Assembly: GCA_016716265.1 (NCBI GenBank)
Contig: JADJWQ010000004.1
Span: 1-64,000, forward strand
From: Planctomycetota bacterium
GTDB taxonomy: Bacteria > Planctomycetota > UBA1135 > UBA2386
Direction: 5' to 3'
DNA length: 64,000 nt
This document shows positions 15,674 to 25,104 of this stretch, piece after piece. Made by a program: the position numbers and the translations under genes. A model generated the notes under the pieces. That model was not told the origin of the DNA. It did not search any database and was given only the letters and a program-made list of their open reading frames with translations. Each line of letters opens with the position of its first letter. The stretch's first letter is position 1.

Positions 15674-17095
15674 ATGATCTCTCGAGCAGCAACTCGCGCA
15701 CCGGCCTGCACCACTGAGTTTCTCGCTCAGCAGCGAGCCGGACTAGGGGCTCACGCGCATCACGCCATGGCACGGCAAGGTGGCACAGGGCAACAGTGGG
15801 AAGGCAAGAAACACGGAGCCTGCAGCTGCAAGAGCGGGCACCCGTGGATGGGTGCCCTCAACCACAAGTGCAGCGGGTGTCCTGGGGCACAAGGTGGCCG
15901 GGGGGGCGAATGTGAGTGCGCGGGAAGCTGTGGCGGAGCGGGCAATCCCTCGCCCAGGGAACTGCTTGCCATACCTCTTGACGCGTACGTCTTGGTCGAT
16001 CTCGATCTTCCGAATATCGACGACGTAGTCGCAGATGTGCCGGGAGACCTGACTGGAGGTGGGGAGTTCTTCATTCCGGTTCAGGATCCACCGCCGACGA
16101 GAACCCCAGGAGTGCCCGCTTGTCCCTGTCACCCGGAGAACGTCACAGGCTGCATGGGGGGTGACCCCAGCACCGCGCCATCTCAGCCAGACTTCCGTGA
16201 GCGCTACCTGCGGTGCCAGCCGCAACTGGCTGCCTATAGAGAATGCCTCGAGAAGTACAAGGCCTACCTCGGGGATCCTCGTTTCGGGGAGTATGCAAAG
16301 GCGGTGCTCGAGCGGTGCCCTCCCCTGGACTACCCTACGCCAGACTGCGGATTCGGAACTTGCACTCTCTCCGTCTATAGCGGCATGGACGACCAGGCTG
16401 GAGGCCCAGGGAAACCGTCCGGGCCCCACAAGCGTGCGACCGACGACGCGTTGCTGGCCAGAAAGAGAGCTCCTTACCACCCGGTCTGGGTCGCCGGTGA
16501 CGACAACGAACCTGCGCTCGGAGTATCGCAGGATCCCAAGATGTGGTACAGAGGGAAGTTGTCCGGGTTACTCGGAACGGGTCGGCAATTCCCAGGGGTC
16601 AATTTCGGTGCTGTTTTTGAGTATACCTGCACATGCGAGCCTCAGGCGGAGTTGCATTGGTTCAAGTCGAGCCGTCGACCTCGGCCAAGGCGGGGGCAAA
16701 TACCTCTGCCTTCGGGCCGTTGGTCTAGAGACCCCGTTTCCGGAGACTATAGAATCTATCTCGATCAGGCTACCGCTCACACCCAAGTTGGCGACAGGTG
16801 TATGATCTCGCTGGTCGACTCGCCAAATAGGCTTGGCGTTGAAAGTAACTCATGGCTCATTGTGGGAGTTGTCCATTGGGAGGACGGCCAGAAATGCCTG
16901 GCAGCAGCGGTTCTCGTGCTGAATGTGCTTAGCGCGCACCCTTCTTCCGGAGACCCGACGCTCGACCCCAGGGCGTGGGTGCTCCCGCTGACGGGTCGCG
17001 ATCTTCGGCGCGCGCTATCCCGAACTCCCGGTGTGCCGTCTGGCATCGGCTTGGGAGGACAGATCGATCTCGGTGACTTCCCGCTCCCTGAATGA
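15674..17095 (+). CDS. Cys/Pro-rich variable-tip protein C
   Basis: A 473-residue protein. ATG 15674 is preferred (GAGG 7 bp upstream) over an in-frame ATG at 15662. The N-terminus is a diverged version of A, B and D: GQQWEGKKHGACSCKSGHPW...NHKCSGC, then Gly/Cys-rich ECECAGSCGG. The Gly/Met and Pro-repeat segments are replaced by an acidic stretch and CHPENVTGC. The tip contains EYTCTCE...LHWFKSS and RCMISLVDSPN, aligning loosely with the WWE and D-x-P patterns of A and D. It directly follows three beta-protein genes and its stop overlaps the next start (ATGA). This is the only uninterrupted module in the window. Confidence 0.7.
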   Translation: MISRAATRAPACTTEFLAQQRAGLGAHAHHAMARQGGTGQQWEGKKHGACSCKSGHPWMGALNHKCSGCPGAQGGRGGECECAGSCGGAGNPSPRELLAIPLDAYVLVDLDLPNIDDVVADVPGDLTGGGEFFIPVQDPPPTRTPGVPACPCHPENVTGCMGGDPSTAPSQPDFRERYLRCQPQLAAYRECLEKYKAYLGDPRFGEYAKAVLERCPPLDYPTPDCGFGTCTLSVYSGMDDQAGGPGKPSGPHKRATDDALLARKRAPYHPVWVAGDDNEPALGVSQDPKMWYRGKLSGLLGTGRQFPGVNFGAVFEYTCTCEPQAELHWFKSSRRPRPRRGQIPLPSGRWSRDPVSGDYRIYLDQATAHTQVGDRCMISLVDSPNRLGVESNSWLIVGVVHWEDGQKCLAAAVLVLNVLSAHPSSGDPTLDPRAWVLPLTGRDLRRALSRTPGVPSGIGLGGQIDLGDFPLPE

Positions 17096-17703
17096 TCGTA
17101 ACGTCCAATCTGGTCACCATGAGCACTGCTTTGCGTCAACTTGCCGTGGCAATCCTAATTGTAGCTTGTGGTTGCTGCGGAAATCGTGCGGTTGACTCCG
17201 GGGTGCGGAGTGATACGCTCCTCAGTTCAACGGTTTCTCCTCCTCTACGCATCGTTATTGGTCCGTTCGCGGCCATGGAAGGGGACGCCCTAGACGCTGT
17301 GGTCAGTTGTGACAGCGATGCATCGCCACCGATAGTAGACGTGTACGTAGCGACAGAACAGGGGGTGTCCAGAGGCGGGGCGAGCGGCGAGAAACTGCAA
17401 TCGTTGCGGTTGACGCTGGAGTGCAGGGGCTATGAACAAATTACTCAATGGGAGCGGTCCGAATGGGGTTGCTATTTGCGGTTCATTCACAAGCCGACCC
17501 CAGTAGCGCGAGCCTATCGTGACGGTTGCTTCGACGTGACCGCCTCTCTGTGGAGGGCTGGGATTCCGTTCGAAATCGCGTCATCTAATGATTTCGAATT
17601 CTGGGTGCCTCACGCCTATGCTGAGCGGGCGCGGAACGCAATCCACGAAGTGAGCAGCGCAACTGCCTGGGTCGAAGTTATTCCGGGGTCCCGGTCACGG
17701 TGA
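17092..17703 (+). CDS. Lipoprotein-like partner coupled to gene C
   Basis: A 203-residue protein starting at the ATG that overlaps the stop of gene C (ATGA); ATG 17119 is an alternative. The N-terminal segment (LRQLAVAILIVACGCCG) is hydrophobic and ends in Cys, consistent with a lipoprotein signal, so it would be exported and membrane attached. The rest has scattered Cys (VSCDSDA, LECRGYE, WGCYLRF, DGCFDV) and a likely alpha/beta fold. Base composition is AT-richer than upstream. Partner or immunity role is inferred from coupling. Confidence 0.6.
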   Translation: MIVTSNLVTMSTALRQLAVAILIVACGCCGNRAVDSGVRSDTLLSSTVSPPLRIVIGPFAAMEGDALDAVVSCDSDASPPIVDVYVATEQGVSRGGASGEKLQSLRLTLECRGYEQITQWERSEWGCYLRFIHKPTPVARAYRDGCFDVTASLWRAGIPFEIASSNDFEFWVPHAYAERARNAIHEVSSATAWVEVIPGSRSR

Positions 17704-17826
17704 CGGCCGCGTCGCCGCGAATCGACTGGCGGCGGTTCGGCCGATCAACGGTCACCTCGGGCACACCGGTGGCGCAACGTGCGGCGCAAACGTCAGCAGA
17801 GTCCCCTTTTCCCGACGCGACCGTGA

Positions 17827-18590
17827 TCAGGCCGCGCGCTCGTCGTGGCGGAGCAGGCCACCGAGGCGTTCGCGCGCATCGACGTCCCCGGTTCCCGAGG
17901 CGGGGATCCCGGCGATGAGCTCGTTGCCGATGCCTTGGTGCGGACGCTCGGTGTGGTAGTGAGTGACGAACTCCCGGACGGCGCGATGGAGGTGGCCAGT
18001 CCCGAAGAGGATGAGCCGATCGAGGCACTCGCGCTTGATCGAGAGCACGAAGCGCTCGGCGATCGCGTTTATGTTCGGAGCCTGGTACGAGGTCGTCACC
18101 TGACACACGCCCGCGTCGGTCAGGATGCGCTTGAAGCGGCCGCTGAACTTCGTGTCGCGGTCGAGGACCAGGAACCGCTTCGCGCGGAGGAATCCGTCGA
18201 CGTGGTCGGTGAGGTTGCGCGCGACCTGCGCCATGAACGCGGAGTCAGGGTTCGTCGTGATGCCGGGGATCTCGACGGCTCGCGTCGCGTGGTCGATCAC
18301 GAACAGCACGTAGTGGGTGACGAGCCCCCGAGCCGTCCACACCTCAGCGGTGAAGAAGTCGATGGCGGCGATGACGTCGGCGTGGGAGCGGAGGAAGGCG
18401 CGCCAGCTGGTCGGCCGATCAGGGCTCGGCTTGATGCCGTGCTCCTTCAGCGTCTTGGCGACCGTCGACGTGGCGACGCAGTGTCCGAGCTTCTTCAGCT
18501 CGCCCTGGATGCGGCAGTAGCCCCAGGTCGAGTTCTCGGCGGCCATGCGGACGATCAGTGTCCGGATCTCCTTCATGATCCCGGGCCGAC
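17827..18590 (-). pseudogene. IS481-like type C transposase, 5' truncated
   Basis: Collinear with the C-terminal ~250 residues of the intact transposase at 51896-52954: GRPGIMKEIRTL, AIDFFTAEVWT, LDRDTKFSGRF, AIAERFVLSIKREC, HYHTERPHQG. Similarity stops abruptly at about 18590, so the N-terminal third and the element end are missing. It differs from the intact copy at scattered positions, so it is an older insertion. Confidence 0.85.
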
Positions 18591-19066
18591 CGACGGCAAT
18601 CCCGACGCCGGGCAGGGCGACGTGATTGTCCGCGAGCGCATCGGTGGAGTGCCGAACCACTACCACCGCGCAGCGGCATAGGGATCGTGCTGATTCGACA
18701 GGGCGGTTACGGAGGCGGAATCGGGCTCGAGGTGCGTTCGAAGCGCCCAAAGCTCGGCCGAGTGGACAGATTCCGCGTTGCATTGGGGCGCGTGAGCTTG
18801 GCCGGGAGCCGCAGGATCGGCGTCGTTCGAGTTTTGGGACAGGACGGGCTGGAATCGGAGCACGGCGCGCATGATCGCGGCGGTCGAGCGCAAGTTCGTA
18901 AGTCCACGGAGCGCAGCGCGTTCGATTCTCCGGACAGCACGGGTGGAGGGGCTGGAGTCCGGGCACGGGGCGCCGATCATGCCCGGTGAAGCGCAGGCCC
19001 TCACGTGAACCGTCCGCAGCGCGCTTCAGTCTTCGCGCCTCGTGCGCACACCCCGGCAATGCTGCG
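18591..19066. other. No gene recognised
   Basis: A GC-rich stretch between the truncated transposase and the DUF2442 gene. A TCCGGACAGCAC sequence near 18932 resembles the right end of the type C IS481 element, so this may be scrambled IS debris. Confidence 0.45.
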
Positions 19067-19339
19067 TCAGATCGCCCGTCGAGACGTGCCGGGAGCCGCC
19101 GTGCCGCGGAGCAGCCCTGCGACGCTCAGATCCTCGTCGACGTCCGGCCAGTGAATGCCGTGACCGTCGCTCAGCAGCCGCCAGTTGAGGCGTTGTTCGT
19201 TCGTAGCGTGGAGTAGGCGGGGGAACCAAGCCAACGGAACGATCACGCGACGCCCATCGGCTAGCTCGACTGAGAGTTCATCCTCGGTAACCACGACGTC
19301 TGTCGCGCGCGGGTCGACGCTAGGATCCGAAGTAGTCAT
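19067..19339 (-). CDS. DUF2442 domain protein
   Basis: A 90-residue protein with the DUF2442 signature: ELSVELADGRRVIVPLAWFPRLL..., then INGGG-type region WRLLSDGHGIHWPDVDEDLS and VAGLL. It overlaps the end of the DUF4160 gene by 20 bp on the same strand. DUF4160/DUF2442 pairs are common two-gene cassettes that look like toxin-antitoxin modules, though the biochemical role is not settled. Full length for the family. Confidence 0.85.
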   Translation of the reverse strand: MTTSDPSVDPRATDVVVTEDELSVELADGRRVIVPLAWFPRLLHATNEQRLNWRLLSDGHGIHWPDVDEDLSVAGLLRGTAAPGTSRRAI

Positions 19340-19556
19340 GCCATGCCCTCAGGAACGTCGAGCGGTGCTCATGAACCTGGCGCTCGAGCCGACGAAGCTC
19401 TCGGGCGCCAAGACGACTGGACGCAGCCAAGGATACCGGTTCGAGCCAGAACTTGGCGAGTGCCCCCGCCTGCTCGATGTGGATGTGCGGCGGTTCAGAC
19501 CCTTCGTTCGAGTAGAAGAAGTACCGCGCCGGCCCGATTCGAAGAACCGTTGGCAT
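19320..19556 (-). CDS. DUF4160 domain protein
   Basis: A 78-residue protein starting at MPTVLRIG. It carries the family signature FFYSNEG-x-EPPHIHIE followed by ALAKFWL and a C-terminal ERQVHEHRSTFLRAWHDYFG. A longer open frame upstream (to 19676) is not conserved in the family, so the shorter start is chosen. It is the first gene of the DUF4160-DUF2442 pair, probably co-translated. Intact and plausibly functional. Confidence 0.85.
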   Translation of the reverse strand: MPTVLRIGPARYFFYSNEGSEPPHIHIEQAGALAKFWLEPVSLAASSRLGARELRRLERQVHEHRSTFLRAWHDYFGS

Positions 19557-19699
19557 CTCCGGCGCATCGTAGCTGGGTGCACCGACAGGCCAAGCCGGTG
19601 GGCGACCGCCGTCCCCGTTCGGCGATTCGGCCGGCGAGCCCGCGCCTTCCACCTCGCGCAACACCGGCGCCACCAACTGCGGTTCGATCCGTGACCTAC

Positions 19700-19832
19700 A
19701 TCCCCTCTCCTGACGCGACCGTGATCAGGCCGCGCGTTCGTAGTGGCGGAGCAGGCCGTCGAGGCACTCGTGGGCGGCGGCTCTGCTGGTGCTGGCGCTC
19801 GGTGAACGTCGCGCGCGCGGGGTTCGGGGGCC
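19700..19832 (-). mobile_element. 3'-end remnant of an IS481-like type C element
   Basis: Encodes only the last residues of the transposase (ending ECLDGLLRHYERAA, stop at 19722) and the adjoining GACGCGACCGTGATCAGG sequence. It abuts the left arm of the second att-like region directly. Confidence 0.65.
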
Positions 19833-20170
19833 GAGTGTGCAACGGAGTGTGCAATTGCCCGGGCCACAACCTGGCACGATCTGGCACAGCCTGGCACGAC
19901 GGTGCGCCGCCCGAACCGCCACAACCTCGGCCGCGTGGCACACATGGGCACTCTCTGACGCAGCCCGGCACGACCTGGCACGATGACCGGCTCATGGTTC
20001 GAGTCCTGCAGGGCCTAAACTCCAGGTGCCCGAGTTCGGCCGAGAAACCCCGGTTTCCGGCCGATCTGCATTTCGCGGCGGGCGAGTGTGCAATGGAGTG
20101 TGCAATTGGCCTGGCCACACCGGGGCACGGTCTGGCACGGCGTGGCACGATCTGGCACGGGGCGATGGGG
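19833..20170. other. att-like recombination region, copy 2
   Basis: Same structure as copy 1: left GTGTGCAA pair at ~19835, TGGCACG/TGGCACA boxes at 10-bp steps (19872, 19882, 19892), core at 19995-20019 with TTCGAGTCCTGCAGGGCC, right GTGTGCAA pair near 20093, and a further phased TGGCACG run ending near 20161. Confidence 0.6.
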
Positions 20171-20502
20171 CGCGGATCGCGAGGTAGGCCCTGCGATGCT
20201 GGGGCACGGTGGCCGAGCCGTGGACGCGGCTGCTGGCACTGATCGAGTCGCGAGGTAGGCCCTGCGACGGTCCTGCTCGGATCCTGCAGAGCCAACTCGC
20301 GCGGCGTCGCGAAAAAGGGCTGCGCGTCGGGCCACACGAAGACGCACGTGCGTGCGTGTGGCGAAGGCGCCCCAGGGAGCACGCCGGAGGGCCGCGGCGG
20401 CACGTGGGCGAGCGTGGGCCGCCTGAGCGGGCGCGTCGCGGCCGAGGCCGTCGGTGCCGTCGACCGGCCGGGCCGGACGCGCGACCGCCGAGCCGGCCGG
20501 GT
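20171..20502. other. Conserved spacer between att region and integrase
   Basis: No gene. It holds the two TAGGCCCTGC-containing direct repeats and a GC-rich stretch conserved in all four elements. Confidence 0.6.
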
Positions 20503-21743
20503 TCAGCCAGCGCGATCCGTGCTCGCGGGCTCGCCCCCCGTCGCGAACATCCGCGGCACCGGGAACGTCCCCGGCAGCTCGCGGAACAGGTCGCCGTCGC
20601 CGAGCTCGCCGTAGAGGTCCATCGTCAGCCGGATGTCCGAGTGCCGCAGCACCTGCTGGATCACCTTGGGGTGCACCTTCAGCTCGATCAGGATCCGCGC
20701 GCAGCTCTTGCGCAGGCAGTGGAAGTCGATGCGCTTCCGTCCAGCGCCGCGCTCGGCGGTGAGGCCGGCGGTCTCGGCGTCCTTGCGCACGATCGTGGCG
20801 ATCTTCGACGGCAGGCGGAACACGCGGTCCGCATCGCGCACGGGGTCGTCGCCGCGCCGGGCGTGCAGCGCATCGCGTCGCGCCCGCATCTCCTGAGCGA
20901 GTCGACCACGAAGCCCTGCAGCGGGATGACGGCGTCGTCGCCGTTCTTCGTGAACCGCCCGTCGAGCCGCACCGAGGGCCGTGCGCTGTCGAGGCACAGG
21001 TCGTCCCAGCAGAGCGACGCGCACTCCCCGGCGCGGAACGCAGTCGTCAGCACGAACCAGCATAGCACCTGCCGGTCGCGCACCGCCTCGCAGTAGTCGG
21101 GCCGCGACTGCAAGCCGCCGAGCGGCCGCTCCGCGACGTAGCGTGTCCAGGCCGCCTCGACGAGCCGCTCGGCCTCCTCGAAGCGGAAGCCGACGCGCTT
21201 GAAGATCCGGAACTTGTCGCGGTTCGAGGTCCGCACCGGGAGGTTGCGCAGCGGGTCGCACTCCCAGCGCCCGGTGCGCTCGAGCCACTTGCTGAAGCCG
21301 CGCAGCGCGCCGGCGTAGTGATCGCGGGTCTTCGCGCTGCGGTTGGCGCGGACCGAGGTGAGGAACCGCTCGGCGTCGGCGATGTGGACCTCGGGCAGGT
21401 GCTTCACCTTCGCGAAAGCGAGGAATTGCCGGATCTGCCGGATCGTGCCGCTCACGTATCGCGCCGCCAACTCGTTCGCCTCCAGCGTCGCGCGGTACTC
21501 GTCGACGAGATGCTGGATCGGGACGGCGCGGCCGCGTGCGAAGCGGTCGACATGGCCGTTCCTCGCCTGCTCGACCGAGCGCAGGGTCTCGGCCAGTCGC
21601 TCGCGCGCGATGCGCACGTCCTTGGTCCTCGTCGACCGGCGCCGCGTGACCCCGTCGGCGTCCGTGAACACGATGTGCCAATAGGGGCTGTTCGGCCGCC
21701 GATACGGATTGCCGTTCCAGGGGCTCTGCGCGGCCTGCTTCAT
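20503..21743 (-). pseudogene. Tyrosine integrase with one frameshift (element copy 2)
   Basis: Collinear with the intact 413-residue integrase at 32252-33493. The start (MKQAAQSPWNGNPYRRP) and all catalytic motifs are present, but one base is lost at about 20893 (ATCTCCTGAGCGAG versus ATCTGCAGGAGCGAG). Residues after VVDSL therefore read out of frame, separating the first Arg box from HCLRKS and the Tyr. Its start overlaps the excisionase-like stop (ATGA). Either a pseudogene or a sequencing error. Confidence 0.85.
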
Positions 21744-22039
21744 TGCGACGTCCTCAATCCGAGGAACGCGAGCACGTCCTCGCGCACCAGCAGCGTGCGA
21801 CCGCGGATGTGCTTGCGCTCCGGGAATCCTGATTGCGGGTCAGCCATCAGCCTCCACACAGTTCGCTTCCCGACGCGCAGTAGGGAAGCGGCTTCTGGCA
21901 CCGTGATCAGGAGATGCTCGGGCGCTCGCGAGATCTCCGATTCGCCGCTCGATGTCCGCGCCCGAGGATGGATGTCGCCTCGTCGCCCGAGCGCGCCGGA
22001 TTCCGCCGTAGGCGGCCGGTCGCGGGGATCAGCGGCCAT
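21740..22039 (-). CDS. Excisionase-like MerR-type HTH protein (element copy 2)
   Basis: A 99-residue protein from MAADP. The C-terminal half has the excisionase/MerR HTH pattern: LLITVPEAASLLRVGKRTVW, RLMADPQSGFPE, then a wing IRGRTLLVREDVLAFL. It overlaps the integrase start by 4 bp (ATGA), so the pair forms an xis-int operon. It is expected to set recombination direction by binding the att region. Confidence 0.75.
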   Translation of the reverse strand: MAADPRDRPPTAESGALGRRGDIHPRARTSSGESEISRAPEHLLITVPEAASLLRVGKRTVWRLMADPQSGFPERKHIRGRTLLVREDVLAFLGLRTSQ

Positions 22040-22245
22040 CGTGCTGCTCCTCCTCTGCGCCGAGCGTGAGAGCATCGAAGATCGCCGCCTCGATGGCCCG
22101 CCGCGCGCGATGGTCGATGGGTCGGCAGAACGGGTGCCGGCGGCCCTGGCGATCGGTCTGCACGGAAGCAGTTCAGCGGCGAGCGCGGCAGTTCCCGGAC
22201 GCCCGGCGAACGAATTGCGTGCCGTCCAGGCGCTGCGCCCGTCAT
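22029..22245 (-). pseudogene. Degenerate SpoVG-like gene (element copy 2)
   Basis: The C-terminal part TDRQGRRHPFCRPIDHRARR can be read ending at 22029, overlapping the excisionase start. Upstream the frame has a stop and the sequence diverges from the copy at 33779-34092. Probably a remnant left by the deletion that produced the short element form. Confidence 0.5.
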
Positions 22246-22298
22246 GGCGTAGTCATTGGCCAATGAGCTCGCGCACATTGCGACCCTCGCCGTGGTCC

Positions 22299-22321
22299 GA
22301 TACCAGAGGGAATGGGACGCT
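22299..22321. repeat. Conserved right-end motif of integrase elements, copy 2
   Basis: Contains ACCAGAGGGAATGGGACGC. The same motif is at 43824-43846 and, with two changes, at 61878-61900. In each case it is the last sequence shared between elements on the side away from the att region. It may be an element end or the promoter region of the minus-strand operon. Confidence 0.6.
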
Positions 22322-22484
22322 CGGCAACGCGCCATCGACCCGGACCGGGATGCTCCGCGGGACGAGGGTCGACACCCCCCTGGTCGAGCTCGCCATCGCG
22401 CGCTACCTTGCCCAACGCACGGACGGGACAGGCGCACGAGAGGCGCACAGAGTCTGGAGAAACTCGAAGGGACGGAGCTTGCCG

Positions 22485-22688
22485 ATGTTGGACTGGTCTG
22501 ACCGGATCAAGGACGTTCGCGAAGTCGAAGGCGGCTTCCTGGTCACCTGGGCGCAGGAGGAGTCCAACGATCGCCCCCCGGTGGTTACGCTCCTCCGCTG
22601 GATTGATCCGCGTCTGACCCGGCGCGGCGCGGAGCCACCGTGCGCGAACGATGGCGACAGCCCAGTCGATGATGTTGGCTCGGATTGA
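22485..22688 (+). CDS. Small hypothetical ORF
   Basis: A 67-residue ORF (MLDWSDRIKDVREVEGGFLV...VVTLLRWIDP) with reasonable codon use and an acidic C-terminus. No ribosome-binding site is obvious and no family is recognised. It lies between the integrase element and module II. Confidence 0.35.
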   Translation: MLDWSDRIKDVREVEGGFLVTWAQEESNDRPPVVTLLRWIDPRLTRRGAEPPCANDGDSPVDDVGSD

Positions 22689-22815
22689 GGAGCATCGCTT
22701 GAGATGACGTGCGGCTGAGTCCCGAGGTTCCGGCGTTCAGCGCTGGCCGCGAGGTGAGTCCGACGCCCGAAGTCCACCGGATCTCAAGGGCTTACAGCGA
22801 TGAAGGAGCGGTGAA

Positions 22816-23031
22816 ATGCATGAAAGCAGGAGCGCTGCCTCGAGCACGAGGCGCCGGACGGCCGTGGGTGAGCCTCCCCAACGCCCCGCCCCTCAGGTGG
22901 CCGCGAAATGGGCTTGCAGACGCTTGCGGGTCGCGCTGGCGGGCCGGGCGGTGGCGGCAACCTGGCATCACTCGGCTCGCCCCATTGTCGCGTGCGACTC
23001 GGCTGAGCCGCTGCCCTGGGGGAATCCCTAA
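22816..23031 (+). CDS. Small ORF overlapping the module II sigma-like start
   Basis: A 71-residue Arg/Ala-rich ORF whose TAA overlaps the ATG of the sigma-like gene (TAATG). Module I has an ORF in the same slot with the same type of overlap. That positional conservation is the main support; the sequence itself is low complexity. Confidence 0.35.
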   Translation: MHESRSAASSTRRRTAVGEPPQRPAPQVAAKWACRRLRVALAGRAVAATWHHSARPIVACDSAEPLPWGNP

Positions 23032-23335
23032 TGGGCGAGGCCGATGCCGAAGGAGAGCCCGGCGACGCGGACTTGACGGTGGACCAGGTCGACTGGGCTC
23101 GTTTGCACGCGAGCCTGCAGCGCGCTTCGAGGCTGCCGTGCTGTCACGATCGACACGACTGCGTGCAGGAGGCGCTTGTCGTGCTCATGGAGCGCATCAG
23201 ACGCTATGGAGGCCCGGCCCCCGCCATCCGTGGCGCTCGTGGGTTGCCTAGCCGAAGCTGAGCCGAGCCACAACGGGCTGGCGGAGGTGACCGCCGAGGC
23301 CGTGGTGCGCAGACGCAGACGAGGAGGCCGGACCA

Positions 23336-24453
23336 TGAGCGATGGTAGCGAGTTTCTCTACGTGGGGATCGATGCTCATCAGGAGACGCTGTCGATCGCT
23401 GTTCTGGAGGAGCAGGGGACCGGCCCGGAGCCGGTGGTTCAGCTGCCGAATCGGCTGCCGGTCATCCGCCGGTGGTTCCGGAAGCTGCTGCAGCGAGGAT
23501 CGGTCGTAGCGACCTACGAGGGCAGGCTGCCTGGGCTTCGTCTTGCAGCGGGTGCTGGACGACCTGGGCGTGCAGTGCGTCGTTGCGGCACCAAGCCATC
23601 TGCCGAGGATCCCCGGCGACCAGCGGAAGACGGATCGAATCGACGCGCGGCGGCTTGCGTCGTTTCTTCGAGCCGGCCAGATCGTGGCGGTATCGCCGCC
23701 CTCTCCGGAACTTCGAGTCCCTGCGTGGTCTGACACGATACCGCCCAGGCCATGCGGGAGGACGTGGTCAGGATGCGCCATCGGATCCAGAAGTTCCTGC
23801 TGCTGCGTGGCCATGTGCATCGCGATGGGCAGAACTGGTCGCCCAGCCACATGCGGTGGCTTCGTCAACTGCAGGTCCAGATCGACGACGATCGTTCGAC
23901 GCTGGACTCGATGCTCGATGAGCTCGAGCATCGACAGACGTCGCTCGCATTGCTCGACCAACGGATCGAGATGCGCGGACGGCAGCAGGACATCGAGGAG
24001 GCCGTGCGCTCTCTGATGGCTTTCCGTGGTGTGAAGTCGCTGACGGCGGTGTCGGTGATAGCCGAGCTCGGTGACCCTCGTCGCTTCCGGTCAGCGAAGC
24101 AGGTCAGCTCCTACTGCGGAATCACGCCGTCGGAGCATTCGTCTGGCGAACGAATCAAGCGTGGTCCGATCACGCGCGCCGGCAATGCTCGTTTGCGACG
24201 ATTGCTCGTCGAGGCTGTGCAACATTACGCGCGGCCATACCCCAACAACAGCGCCGTCATTGCACGGCGTGCAAATGCACCGACTCGCGTGCAGGCAATC
24301 GCGACCCGTGCCGAGCAACGCCTTCGGCGGCGCTATCGCGCGTTGGCAGTGCGCAAGCATACGAACGTCGCGAAGACGGCCGTGGCCCGCGAGCTGATCG
24401 GCTTCTTGTGGGCCGCGCTGCTGCCCGAGAAGTGCTCGACCGAACATCCGTGA
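23336..24453 (+). pseudogene. IS110-family transposase, frameshifted
   Basis: Starts MSDGSEFLYVGIDAHQETLS, the first acidic box of the RuvC-like DEDD domain. It passes through RKTDRIDARRLASFLRAG (another frame) and ends with a Transposase_20-type block LMAFRGVKSLTAVSVIAELG...SYCGITPSEHSSGE in a third frame. Frame changes lie near 23522 and 23735. Length after correction (~370 residues) is close to family size. It interrupts the module II sigma-like gene. The exact element ends could not be fixed. Confidence 0.85.
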
Positions 24454-25104
24454 GATTCCTGGGGGGGATCCGTGCGGCTCCCGCTGGAGGATCCTCGACT
24501 CCGCTGTGTGAACGACCCTCGCGGTCCGTTCTCGATCTCAGACTGAAGGCCTCCCGACGGACGAAGCTTCCTGTGGTTTCGATCCACGAATATCAGCGTG
24601 ACGCACCGTCGCTGAGAGCCGCACGGCCCCCGCTTTTCCATCGGCACAACTGAGGACGAGGAAGGCGTCGAGCATCGCAGCAACGCGGGCTGCACGGCGC
24701 GACGACCAGGTCTGAAACAACAGCGCGGCGAGGCATCCGCCTCGGACCGGCGAGGCGCGCCGTCACGGCGCTTGCGCCAGCGTCGATCTCCGAGGGGCCC
24801 CGGCTTCGGTCCGAGCAGGGCCCCGGTCAGCCAGCGCTCCGTCCGTCGCGACGGCGCGCGCTGGCTCGACCGCGCCTGGAGCAGTCGAACCCGGTCGAGC
24901 CAGCGCCCACCGCCACGACGGCCTTGTGGCCGGGGCCCTGCTCGGACCGAAGCCGCCCTCGAAGATCGACTTGCGCAAGCGCCGCGCCGTCGCGCCCTCG
25001 CCTCGGTCTCGACCTGACTCGGCCGTCCCGCCGCTCGGACGGAGAGATTCGAGTGTGGGGAGCTTGACGGAGGGGCCTCCATATCAGGGGAGGGAGCCGC
25101 GTCA
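24454..25104. other. Non-coding part of the insertion, containing a large fold-back
   Basis: No gene. IS110 elements rarely need 650 bp of 3' non-coding sequence, so a second small element may be present. The inverted repeat at 24777-24983 occupies its middle. Confidence 0.5.
24777..24983. repeat. Large imperfect inverted repeat with nested hairpin
   Basis: Left arm (24777 to ~24834, starting GGCGCTTGCGC and containing GGCTTCGGTCCGAGCAGGGC) pairs with right arm (~24927-24983, ending TTGCGCAAGCGCC). Between them a second inverted pair has GCGCTGGCTCGACCG against CGGTCGAGCCAGCGC. The RNA or single-stranded DNA would form a long cruciform. Confidence 0.75.

Noticed and set aside
17827..19059. 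Single 410-codon transposase gene on the minus strand
   Set aside because: Similarity to the intact transposase ends at about 18590. The upstream part of the frame is unrelated and low complexity.
19833..22321. Integron (intI with attI and cassettes)
   Set aside because: The integrase lacks a recognisable IntI-specific insertion, the att-like site is at the 3' side of int, and no attC-type palindromic cassette ends were seen.
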